DNA of 64,000 nucleotides from Blasia pusilla. Lineage: Eukaryota > Marchantiophyta > Marchantiopsida > Blasiales. Where the stretch lies: assembly GCA_050084515.1 (NCBI GenBank), contig CM114273.1, forward strand, positions 19,034,001 through 19,098,000. Reading direction: 5' to 3'. The translations under genes were made by a program, and so were the position numbers. The notes below the pieces were generated by a model. That model was given only the letters and a program-made list of their open reading frames with translations, ran no database searches and was not told the origin of the DNA. Shown piece by piece: positions 33,650-44,000 of this stretch. Position 1 is the stretch's first letter. Each line of letters starts with the position of its first letter.

Positions 33650-35121
33650 CGCAACCCCCTCACAAGATAGTACACCCTTAGCTACACCATCATCTGAGCA
33701 ACTAACTCCTCCACCAGCGTGAGCAACCAGCTCCACATGCCCAGCCATTACATCCCATTTACTCCAAGGATGCAAAATACTACTCTCCTCGCCCCCAGCC
33801 GATGCTTCTTCCGTCCCGGTAGCCATCGAGCTCATTACAAGGGGTGGAAGATCCACAGACATAGTCCGAAGTCGACACTGCTCGGCCATACCAAGACTCA
33901 AAATCCAAGTCAAACAATTCAGGTCTATGGCCTGACCCAACACATGACGTCGTGAAGCCTCAGAAATAGAAGCAACATTTGTCACACCGAAGAGCAAATC
34001 CCATCGCACGCTCTCTCTCATCATCGTTAGGCTCCACCAACTGTCGCACATGAGAATCCCATACAAGCCCCGGACCACCTTCTCTGTAGGCATGTGACGA
34101 GGGAAAACTCACAAATGTGGGTAGTGCCATCCTAGGCTGGCCCACACGGTTCACCACTGCCATGGGTGACCGATCATTAACCCTCACCACCTGAAAAAGT
34201 CGCCCAGTATCCAAGATACTATCCACGGTAAGGCAAGGATCCCACTGCACTGCATCATATGCTTGACGTAGAACCTCCCTAGGAAACAAGTTTATCCACC
34301 ACAAGCGTGGACGATGTGCACGCGAGCCAACTCGCGCTGCATCCAACAACACCGCTGGTCCAATCCAAGACCGCACCTCATGAACACTCGCCATCATCCG
34401 GGTCCGAGTGTCACCCAACAATGGAACATTCTCTACAATGTAAGCTGGAGCACGTGCCTGATGAACCTGAAGATGTCGTAATACCCGTAACATCTCCCAA
34501 AACAATCGAGACCTAGGGTCGTGTAATCCCTCACCACGACCTGCACGTGTATGACCCTGACATGGCCATCCAGCAATCACCAAATCCACAGGACCAACCC
34601 TCTCAAGGTCCTACGCCCCCAACAATGCAATGTGTGACGGCAAAGCACATTGGTACCCACGAATATCTGATGGCGGCAACAACTCACGATATCTCCTCAT
34701 CAACTGACCAATATGTCGGGATGAGACTCTCTGGGCCGTCTCATCTCGCTCCACATACACGTATATCCAGACAGAATACCGCCCGCAACATTGCAGTAGC
34801 CAAACCAAAGTGCTAATCCCACCAAAGAGATCTAACACACAAATGCCATCCAACGGATCTTTGCCATACAATGGGTGTAGTATCCAAGGGGATAACCAAC
34901 TGGACAGAAGTAGGAGTCCGCCGTGGGGCCTCCTCTTCCTCGTGAGGTATAATGACCTCACACCAAGCCTCTGCACTAGGCGTCGGCCTCCTCTTTTGTA
35001 GTGCACCGCCTGAACTCCAAAGTGGCACATCCAACGATGAGGATGCCACGGCTGCAAAAATAGGGACCTCCTCTACCTCCTCATGCGTAGGAGAATCCAT
35101 AGCAGAAACATTACCCTCCAA
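33650..35121 (-). pseudogene. DP3 C5 DNA methyltransferase domain (DNMT3-like)
   Basis: After an acidic N-terminal linker (35,121-34,860), motif I reads VLDLFGGIST and motif II YVYVERDE. Motif IV is DLVIAGWPCQGHTRAGRG, with the catalytic PCQ. Then come SRLFWEMLRVLRHL, motif VI YIVENVPLLGD (ENV intact), motif VIII GSRAHRPRLWWINL, a target-recognition-like segment and motif X EASRRHVLGQAIDL. Order and spacing fit C5-cytosine methyltransferases. The VLxLFxGI, SxLFxE, DA..V..AHRxRxWW and NL pattern resembles the DNMT3 class more than DNMT1. The domain lies between protease and RT of the same element on the same strand, so it is part of the element. Frames change at about 34,610-34,830 and 33,960-34,090. 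Confidence 0.9.
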
Positions 35122-35133
35122 AAAGTCTCCTGG

Positions 35134-35610
35134 CTAAGTGACTACTCCACTAAAACCAGCCACACATGCTAACACTGTTGGGGAAGACCCTCTTGGTCGA
35201 GCCCCATAAATAAATCTCACAGGAACTTGGCTCATGCGTCCATCCCCGGACTGCCAACCAGGTCTATAAGACGCTGTCTCAGTCCAGTAATCCATCTGAA
35301 AACCCATCGGGTACAATACTGCTCCTCCAACTAGTACATCATACGACTCGGCTGATGTGACAATCGCACATACTCCCAATCGGGAGCTATCAGTCGCATG
35401 ATCTGGTCTCAACTGTACAGAAAACTTCTCCCGTGTCATGAATTGAGACCTATCATTGGCTCCTCCAAGTGATGTGTGAATCTAGAATGGGCAAGGCTCA
35501 AGCTCTAACCTCCGAATACCCAAACCAATACATGCCGCCTTTCCCAACATCAAAGGTTGGGCACCAGAGTCTAACAAGACTCTATCTGGTCTATACACTG
35601 TCTGTAGGAC
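35134..35610 (-). pseudogene. DP3 retropepsin-like protease
   Basis: The active site reads RVLLDSGAQPLMLGKAA (about 35,590-35,535), with the catalytic D-S-G. After one stop the frame 35,439-35,134 has SYDVLVGGAVLYPMGFQM, DYWTETASYRPGWQSGDGR and VPVRFIYG, the C-terminal half of the protease. Aspartic proteases of this kind process Gag-Pol. The order gag-protease-DNMT-RT is conserved in DP4 and DP5. Confidence 0.88.
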
Positions 35611-36389
35611 TCACCAATCGGAAGATCCCACTCAGGTTGTCCAACATACATACACAGGTGTAAGCCTCTCACGATCAATGGTGGCCGGGTGGTAATGCAT
35701 CCATCTTCGCCGCTTTGCTTGCCAAGTAGCACGGTACTCAATGCTACACGACATAGAGGGTCACTTTACCGCAACACCCTCATCCACCTCAACACGTAGC
35801 AAGAATAACACCCCACATTCACACAACGTGGTCGCTAGCGGAAATATAGGAGCTAAGTCAACTCCTAAAGCCATCACTCCGTGGCCGAAAACAATGGGGA
35901 TCCCAACACGGAAGTTGCCATCCGCAATCTTTTGCATCGATCTTTGCATCCGTGTCTACTACACGCAATGTAGATGCCTCGGTCCCCACCGCTTTGTCGG
36001 CTCAATAGGGTGCGAGGAACCATGGATGAAGTCCTAAGCACCTCGCAGACAACAAGAATGATTGGGGAAGCCTAGCTTTGCTCCCGGCCTCACCCCTCTG
36101 TGGGTCCAACTCCACAATAGCACCACGTGGCTCGATGCTCGAGTGGCTCCTCTCAGAATAGCTGGTGATGCCTCAACTTATCGCACTCGCCATATAAGAG
36201 AGATCATCCCTCCATAAGAGGTGGAAGCCCCTACTCCCGAACTGATCTATCTTTGGATACCGACCATAGCCAACAACCGCTCCAATCTGCTCAATCCTGG
36301 CAGCCATAGCGACTCTGTCGTAATGGTAGGGGTAGCCACCGTAGGCTCTCCAACCACTGGTCCACCTCTACCACCCCTACCACCTCTAC

Positions 36390-37700
36390 CATCTCGCGCT
36401 CTCGGAGCTACTCCACCACGGCCGTGGCTGATCTCGCCTCCGGATGAAGATCAAAGCAACGCTCGAGGATGACTGGTCTCCCATAATGATCACATGAATT
36501 GGGGATGATTGAGGCCCATCCTCCAAAGTCCGTCTCCCATCCTCTTGGGGACAAAACTTCCTAACATGATCACCTCCACATGTCCAACATGATCGTCCTC
36601 TGCGGGGCAGCAAATAAAGGCAATGGTCTCTGCAAGTGTCCCTCTAGGACTCGATCGAGGTCGTGTGTGTACCCCCCACGACTCCCACTACTACTACCAC
36701 CACCACAACTACGAGGCGTGAGGTGGGCTGCTGAACACGAAGTAGTAGTTGTATCCCCCTGAATCGCGGATGTCACCACTCTCTCCTTCACCATGTTAAG
36801 CTCAATCTTTTCAGATAGAGCAAACACATGGGTCAATGTGGGTGAATCATCACTCATAAGAGTAGCATCACGCACCCTACTGGCGCAAATCTCTGTCCAA
36901 GATCCCATACCAAAATGGACTACTCGATCCTCGGTCCACACCTGGTAATCGAAATCAAGCGTCGCCGATACGAGTGTATGCCTCACGAAGACTCTCACCG
37001 TCTTTTGCTCGAATTCTGAAGACTCCTCAACTTCTCCGTCTTCACTCCTCGATAGTTCTTCTTCAACCTCTTGAAGAACTCGCAACTGGTGAACGATGGT
37101 GGGGCACTAGTACGCCCACTAGTACCTCCATGGTACCCCACTCCGGCTCGTACTGCGTACCACTCAACGTCGGGAGTGGGTGGCATAGTAGGAGCACTAC
37201 TACCAATACCACCATGGGTGATAGACACATAGCCTGGAGACCAATATTGTCTCCATGCCTCAATCTCAAACAACATGGTCCTTCCTAAACTCATGGTAAT
37301 CATCCATGGGTGGTCCTTCCAATCTTTGAAACAACCCCTTCCAAGCCACGAAGGGTGTAAACAACGTGGCGTTCCGCAACATCTGCATATCACACCACGT
37401 ATCAAACTCCTGCATGAAGTCCTCCAACTCAATGGTGCCCACTCCACCCGAGTATCGTCGTGGGCCCTTCATGGCCCCATATCCACCGTCCATGTCCCAA
37501 ATCAATGGATCTGCAACACTCGATAACAACGTAGAAGACTCGGTGTTTGGAACACCCTCTTCCTCCTCTTCATCAACCGTCGGAAGTGGAAAAGGTAGCC
37601 GATACCTAAATCCACTCCGTGTGAAACCACCATTGTCCGCACCACGGTCCCCAACCAGACCACCCGACATCTCTGTGATGACCAACGCCGATGCCGAACC
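36390..37700 (-). pseudogene. DP3 Gag: capsid-like region and zinc knuckle
   Basis: From 37,685: acidic N-terminus, then GTIELEDFMQEFDTWCDMQM and LEGPPMDDYHEF (capsid-like helices also present in DP4: GTIELHDFIAEF and LEGAPMDDYHEL). It continues in another frame to EFFKRLKKNYRGVKTEKL and, further, DATLMSDDSPTLTHVFALSE. The C-terminus has CWTCGGDHVRKFC, a C-x2-C-x3-H-x4-C knuckle (about 36,585-36,550). Gag packages the RNA. At least three frame breaks. The start codon is not certain. Confidence 0.8.
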
Positions 37701-39726
37701 ACCACCAAATTACCACCACCAAATAACCAAGTGACGTCGATGTCGCTATACTATTCTAACTCTACTAGCTATGGGTGTAGGCAACCTAACTTGTCATCAC
37801 CACAAGAAGCCTCCCACGATCTACTCGTCATCCCTCCAGCCTCACTACCGGTAGCACACAGGAGTAACACTACTCTGGAAATCAGCGTCAACCCTAACAA
37901 TGGGCGCACAAGCAAGAAGCACCGATGGAGGGGATCCAAACACAGGAAGTCCAACGACAACCCCCCAATGGCAAATGGAAATCAATGTTACATAATCCAC
38001 CAAGCGTGGTGCCCCCTAAATCCACAAAACCCACCACACAATTCTAACGCAATAGCTACTCCGCCGCGGGTCGATGACGTGCTAGTCGAACTCGCAGCAC
38101 CTGAAAATATCACCTGCATGGAGAGGCTACACCGTACTATGCGCTAGAGGTACATCAACCAAAAACTTGAGATGCATAAAGTGCCTAACACATCTCCAAA
38201 CAACACCAAATGAGCTACAACAGTTTGTACACTGGCGTAGTTAAGAACTCAGTAGTTAAGCGTCCTCCAGGCAGAATAGCCCAAAGATGGGTGACCAGTT
38301 ATGCAACACTCAAATCCCAAATCTTGAAAAAATTGCCTCACATCCAAGCAAGCAAGCTTGCTTGCTTGCTCCTTGCTCCTTACTCCGCCTCTCACCCCCA
38401 CTCGCCCCGAGCTACCACGAGTTGCCTCGAAGCCTCGAAACGCCGAGAAATGCTCGAGACATGCCCCGTTCGCCACGCTTCACCATGCTTCGCTATGGAG
38501 AGAGGCCCAACCAGGGCGCCCCCAACGGGATAGGCGTCTCTAACAATGAACGAGTCACCAACCAACCAGACCCTCCGATCCGCTGTCCACCATAGCCATC
38601 GCTACTACGCGCCAAACTTTAAGCATTTCTCCTTCTTTTGTCTGGCCAATTTGTTTTGTCTCCGGGTTATGCAGGGAGAAGCGCGGAAGCCCCACAGCAT
38701 CTCTTCGCGCTTCGCGCTGACTCCCCCTAGAAGGTTTATCGTTTATACGATCCGGCCAAGCAGCCGAGGCAATCTGAATCCATCAAGCAACCAAAAAAAA
38801 AAAAATGCCAAAAACCCTGCAAGTAAAAAAAGAGCTAATAAATTAAAAATAGATATCTTCAAACTTAATTCAATATTAAAAAAATGAATAATTTTGTACC
38901 AAACGAAACCCAGGATAATTAAAAGCATTGAAGTTTCTTTTTTTTTGTCAAAACCTCCCCGTCTTGAAAGCCTTTTTTTTCACTTTGCTTTTAGAGCAAC
39001 CTTAGTGAAGGTAAGGAAGAGTATCCCTTACGGGACTTGAACCCGTGTCTTCGACATGAAAAGACGATGTCCTATACCCCTAGACGAAAGGGACGAAATC
39101 ACTTCAGGCTCGTAGGTGCGCCTAACGGACCTTGAGCTAGTCCGTGAAATTTTGATCAGCAATTACTTCACAAATCCGTGACTGAAATCAAATCTGTTTC
39201 AACCAGAATTCAATTGACCACCATAGCTATCTCTCCACAAAAATCAGCTACAACCGAGCTCTGTACTCCGAGCTAAAAATCAGACAAACTTGTTGTCCAT
39301 ACACCTCCAAAATCGCAAATCCGACAGCGCTTTCGCCAAGTTTCATGTGCGCATAAATCCGCAACGCTCCACACACTCGAGCAGATAGCTTCACATGAGA
39401 TCACAATACAAGTAGCAATAGGAACCTCTCCCCCTATCTGGATGAACTTCAACAGAGCTTCCGCACTCCAAGCTCTCCACATCAGAAAACCGTCGAACAC
39501 GAACTAGAATCTTCAATCCTTTATAACTTCCAACTCCCTTGACGAAATCCGGCGATCTAAAGTGCGTTGGAAAGCTCTCAGAAAGGCTCTTCTTTCCCAA
39601 CCAACCACGCACCAGATTCACACCTCCAACAAAGGCCACAAGCCACGAACATCCACAGCTGAGTACACAATCAGCCCTAACCAGATCCTACTGATCTACA
39701 ATCGAAGCTACCATCGATCTACTCTT
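37701..39726 (-). other. DP3 long 5' leader
   Basis: About 2 kb of sequence without a motif-bearing ORF lies between the primer site and gag. It contains the tRNA-Glu gene (39,022-39,094), AT-rich stretches (38,780-38,990) that could be a later insertion, and the palindrome AGCAAGCAAGCTTGCTTGCT near 38,345. Overprinted short ORFs were not accepted. Confidence 0.6.
39022..39094 (-). tRNA. trnE-UUC: tRNA-Glu (UUC), plant-mitochondrial type, inside the DP3 leader
   Basis: The minus strand folds as a full cloverleaf. The acceptor GTCCCTT pairs with AAGGGAT (first pair G-T), followed by discriminator A. D-stem GTCT/GGAC. Anticodon stem TCGTC/GTCGA has one T-T mismatch, and loop TTTTCAT places anticodon TTC at 39,058-39,060. 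T-stem ACGGG/CCCGT with loop TTCAAGT. CCA is not encoded. From memory of plant tRNA sequences, the body with GGACATCGTC and GTCGAAGACACGGG is that of land-plant mitochondrial trnE. It is not the nuclear or plastid tRNA-Glu. It is probably mitochondrial DNA captured in the element or inserted later. Whether it is expressed is unknown. Confidence 0.88.
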
Positions 39727-39736
39727 GTTCTTTGAG
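39727..39736 (-). promoter_or_regulatory. DP3 primer-binding site, self-complementary
   Basis: The minus strand CTCAAAGAAC directly follows A1. It is not complementary to a usual tRNA 3' end but is a perfect complement of GTTCTTTGAG at 39,909-39,900, the predicted RNA 5' end. This suggests self-priming as in Tf1. Confidence 0.65.
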
Positions 39737-40104
39737 TGAAATCCGTGAAAGACCTACTATCATAAAACACGTATATAATCACATACAATCGAGCCAAACC
39801 CACTCCTCGATGGGAGAATCTAGGTCGAAGCTTGCGGGAAACACCATAGCCCAGGGCTCTACTCACTACCAAGGCTTACTCCCAACGTAACAGGCTCAAC
39901 TCAAAGAACTGACTGTTCTTTGAGTGCACTCCACCTTATATCCTCCAACCTAAGAGCAGGCCCTACTGGGAAAGTCACCCCCAACTGAGTAACCCCCAAC
40001 CCTATGTATGAAACCGCATCTCTACCAAGCCACTACGGTCCTACATAAGGAATGGCCTCTACTAGCACATTATACTCTACGACATAATCCGTATGGTCAT
40101 GACA
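39737..40104 (-). repeat. DP3 terminal repeat part A1
   Basis: Only part A is present at the 5' end. No B lies between it and the primer site. The outer end TGTCATGACC abuts the ATGC duplication. Confidence 0.9.
39900..39943 (-). promoter_or_regulatory. DP3 promoter: TATA box and inferred RNA start in a palindrome
   Basis: The minus strand has GGATATAAGG (39,943-39,934). About 31 bases after its TATAAGG the sequence GTTCTTTGAG begins (39,909). Together with CTCAAAGAAC (39,924-39,915) it forms a 10-bp perfect inverted repeat. The start at 39,909 is inferred from TATA spacing and complementarity to the primer site. Confidence 0.6.
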
Positions 40105-40108
40105 ATGC

Positions 40109-40116
40109 GCACAACA
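40109..40116 (+). repeat. Far end of the DP2 repeat B2, cut off by DP3
   Basis: GCACAACA completes the sequence ...GTGTATGC at 29,791 to give the standard DP end. Confidence 0.8.
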
Positions 40117-41090
40117 ATCGGCCGCAAATCATCCAAGCCACCATAAAGAGGTCGTCTCTTTGGTCTAATGTAAAGGTCATGAAGTTGAAAACAAACATGC
40201 GAGTTCAAAGGTTGGATGGTCATTTGCGTGATGAACAACAAGCTTTTGCTCATTGGTTATTAGAAGTGGGAGAGGGTCGTGTATCTTTGCATCCTCATTT
40301 GGGAGAAGACTTTATACGATTGCCATCTGAAATTATTACTAGTAGTAACAAGATATAAGATCTTATTGACTTGATGTATGGCAATTTACCTAGCCGATTC
40401 CATGACATTGATTTCTTAAGAGATACGGCTATTTTGATTCTAAGAAATAAAGATGTTGACGACACAAATGCCGACGTTATGTCTCAATTTCTTGGAGAGG
40501 TAATCCTTTTTACTTCTCTCCTTGGTACCTCTATAAATATGTTTTTGGGAAGTTTTAATACTAATATTACCTTTTCTCACTAATTCATTACATATTGTGT
40601 ACAGGAGTATATTTATCTCAACGTCGATTCTATTTTGAATGAGGGGATGAGTCATATCTACCCAACTGAATTCTTGAACACATGCTTGCCTTTTGGACTT
40701 CCTCCGCATCGTTTGTGTTTGAAGATTGGTGCACCAATCATACTCTTACGAAACATAAATGTGTCACATGGACAAGCAAACTGGATAAGATTGGTGATTC
40801 GTGGATTTATGAGACATTGCATCGATGCTGAAATTAACACTGGGAAGAATATTGGAGATCGCATTTTTATTCCACCTATTCCATTGATTGCATCAGATTC
40901 CGGTTTACCATTTGATTTATGTAGGTTTCAATTCCCTATTAGGGTGACTTTTGCTATGACTATTAATAAATCTCAAGGTCAATCTTTGCAAAAGGTTGGT
41001 ATTTACGTGCATATTCCTGTATTTTCTCATGGTCATGTATGTAGCATTATCTAAAGTAGGAAAGAAAAGTTCCATCCACATTACCATTGG
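40117..41090 (+). pseudogene. Helitron helicase, C-terminal part, with one intron
   Basis: Frames read KRSSLWSNVKVMKLKTNMRV, VSLHPHLGEDFIRLPSEI, NKDVDDTNADVMSQFLGE, then TEFLNTCLPFGLPPHRLCLK, GAPIILLRNINVSHGQANWI and IDAEINTGKNIGDRIFIP. The helicase motif is FAMTINKSQGQSLQKVGIY, and after a one-base shift MYVALSKV follows. These are the Pif1-like SF1B helicase motifs V-VI and the preceding domain of plant Helitron Rep/Hel proteins. A GT..AG intron (40,500-40,604) splits LGE from EYIYLNVDS. Two stops or frameshifts occur. Rep and the ATPase N-terminal motifs are absent. Its left side abuts the end of DP2, which may have inserted into it. Confidence 0.9.
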
Positions 41091-44000
41091 AAAGGATGAA
41101 CATTCAAATAAGGAAAGCGACTACACACGAAATATAATATATAAAGAAATATTAAGATGAATAAATTCGATAAAACATATTCTCCTTCTATCTTACTTCA
41201 CGGAACTTTACTAGTCATTTTAAATTTGAAGGAAATATTTTTATTCACAAGCACTTCTCCACTTGACATAATTTTGTTTTCTTAATACGGCTAAAAATTC
41301 AATTTTTTTGCACTTATGATTGTTGGTCCAGATTATACATCGTCACTATCCAAACCTAGGAAGGGGACACATCCTTGGATACCGGAGGTCAGTTTACGCC
41401 AAACCATGGTAAAGTCAGGTACGCAGAGGGATGGCTTTAAGCCGCCCTAACATGTGAGTGTCCGTCCATCCATCCTCCAGACTACAACTACATCCGGTGA
41501 CCTGTCGTCGGGAAGGACTCGCACCACTCGACGGTCAAGTCGCGAAAACGGGCAGGTATTGGTTACGACCACGTTCAGCGAATATGCTGGACGGTGGGGG
41601 ACTGTCGTGTCTCTTCAGGAGGGGATCGGCGGTCTCTATTTGACTGGCGGCGGCGCAACTACAACAGGAAGCACAGGAGTGAAGACCGTGAAGTGACTGA
41701 TGTGCTCGAGCAGACAACGTGAGAAGTATGCCGTATTGTACAGGTGGAGGAGCCTAAAAAGGACGCATTTAAGTGCCTACGCGACGCGGCAGTGAAGAAA
41801 GAAAGGTATCCTTCCTTCCTTCCTTCCTTCCATCCTCGAAGGAAGGAGGGACCATCGACGCCGTCGAGGAGTGGGGATTCCATCCAATACCGTCAGTGGC
41901 ACACTTGCGTAAACGTTGGCGTCAAATTGCGACGTCACTACACTGCACGCGGTTCTTCGTCACTCTGTTTTGATCCGGTCGTAAAAGTCATCATGAACAC
42001 GCCGCTGTATTACGCGTGTCATATAAGGACACGCGTTTGATGTCGATTCGTTGTTACGTATGCTGCAGATTTGTAGTGAAATTTTGTTAACATAAAATAT
42101 TAATGGTATTATTTAGAATAAATTCAAAAAGAGAATAAGAAAAGGTAAGGAATATAAAAAAAGTGCTAAAAATTACCACAGTAAATAATTCGACAAATCC
42201 TAAGACTAGTGGTTAGAAACAAATTTTACACTAACACTACTAATCAAGTCATATATGAATACACAACGACATGAGAAGCCACCAACCACTTAGGTTCAAC
42301 GTATCAACATGAAGATCCATGCACGTTCTAATGTCATCAATTTTTTATAATAAATAATTTATACTATTATGGGAGAGTGCCTTTTCGCTACGCAAATAGG
42401 TGCCTTTTCGCATCTGACACGTGGCATTTTGGCCCAAGTAAAATGCAATGTTTCCGGATAGTCTGATATGTGAGTTCCGTGTTTTTTTTTAGCCGTTGTA
42501 TGGGGTTCCTTAGGGTTTGGGTACTTCCATCGTGAAAATGGTTTTTGTTTTAGAATCAAAGTACGGCCAAGGTTAGGACAGTTAGATCTGCTCCATGAGG
42601 GAGATCCTTCGAATTAATGGCCCTCTTGCTATTCGAAGAGGCGTCAAGGCTTATAGGACCTTACATAGTAGAAGTATTTATGTGTCACAAAAAAATTTGA
42701 AACCTCCAAACTCAGTGTGCGCACTTCAGCCTTTGCTCAAGTAACATCAGATCTCATTTGAAAGCTCAAGTAACATCGGATCTTTACTCATTCAACGAAA
42801 TGTTACAAGGCTTTAGCTATTGCTGAGCTTATGAGCTTTGTTCACATAGATTTCATTAACACACGCAATAGCTATTGCTGAGCTTATAAGCTTTATGGAC
42901 CCATATTTCATTTACACTTGCAACAAAATGATACCAGCCAAGCTTAAGCTACTTCTGAGCTTCTGAGCTCTAACGTTGTGTGTGTCTTCGAGCTCTACTC
43001 TGGGTCCTTCGAGGTCTACTCTTAATGTTGCTATTTATCTGTTCTTGGATTTCAGGTACTTAGCACAGTGATCGGCAGCTCCCACTTCCGAGTGAGCTCT
43101 TTTAGCACCTCCAACTCCCGATTCGGCTCCTTCGGCAACTCCCATTGCTCTTTCTAGCACCTCCCATTGCTGGTTAGGCTCCTTCAGCACCTCCTCCCAC
43201 TCTTGTGCATAATAGATCAATGCTACAAAAAAAACCAGGATGGCAACAAGAATAACAACAAAGAAGCCACCCAAGGAAAGGGAAAGAGTGTAACCTAGAT
43301 GACCTCATCGAAAAATCATTTTGGTGTAAAGTAAGCTGATCAGTAGCCATTGGAGAGTTCAAAATGGTATCCCGGATCTCAAGAGAGGTTGCACTTTGGT
43401 ATCAGTCCTCCTTGGGGGGAGAGACTCACTAGGAATCACAGCGTTCGTAAGGGTGTCAGGAAGAGCCTTCAACAAGGTCTCAATAGTGAGTTAACGGCTG
43501 TACACATGTCAGAAACCTCGACCTAAACCCACAACACATCCCAAGCTTCTTACACATGGCCATGAACCCTACACCCTTTCATCTCCACGATCAGCGAGGT
43601 AGAAGCATGAAATCCGTGGCTTAATGCAAAGCAATGGGATAGCGAAAAATTGACAACTCGACCAACAGCAGCTGCGCGATTACAAATGCTGATAAATGAA
43701 GCACATGATCGATTATAAACCGGATCAAACTTCCCCCATAGGAAGCATTCAGTGAATCAAGGCTCAAGTCCTAATCGATTGTATAGGAAGCGCGAAGAAA
43801 AGACCAAGGAACAAGGTGGATGATGTAGCGCATAGTCTCCATGAAATACAAACAGGGAGAGGTAATGAGTAGCAGAAAAATAGGGTGCGAATGGGCGGAA
43901 GGTTGCACAAGCTAGGCACAGAAGAGCTAAATGCAAGTATAAACAATCCACGGAATCCAAGCAGAGTCGAGGGAGGAGCAAGGAGGATACGCCTAATCAT

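Larger units (their letters stand above)
29792..40104 (-). mobile_element. DP3: complete 10.3-kb Ty3/gypsy-DNMT-PHD element with split terminal repeats
   Basis: On the minus strand: A1 (40,104-39,737), primer site, long leader with a tRNA-Glu gene, gag, protease, DNMT, RT-RNase H, integrase-PHD, 3' UTR, polypurine tract, B1 (30,356-30,255), spacer AATT, A2 (30,250-29,899), B2 (29,898-29,792). The ends on the minus strand are TGTCATGACC and TTCGCACGACA. ATGC is duplicated on both sides (29,788-29,791 and 40,105-40,108), and the empty site is recognisable as the B2 repeat of DP2. Many frameshifts and a few stops show it is now inactive. It belongs to a different subfamily from DP2, DP4 and DP5. 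Confidence 0.9.

Noticed and set aside
39022-39094. Plastid or nuclear tRNA-Glu, or head of a tRNA-derived SINE
   Set aside because: Acceptor and anticodon-arm sequences fit the plant mitochondrial gene. No A-tail or target duplication of a SINE is evident, although a SINE origin is not fully excluded.
29792-40104. DIRS/PAT-type element because of the split repeats
   Set aside because: The pol encodes an HHCC zinc domain and a DDE integrase, no tyrosine recombinase is seen, and a 4-bp target duplication is present.
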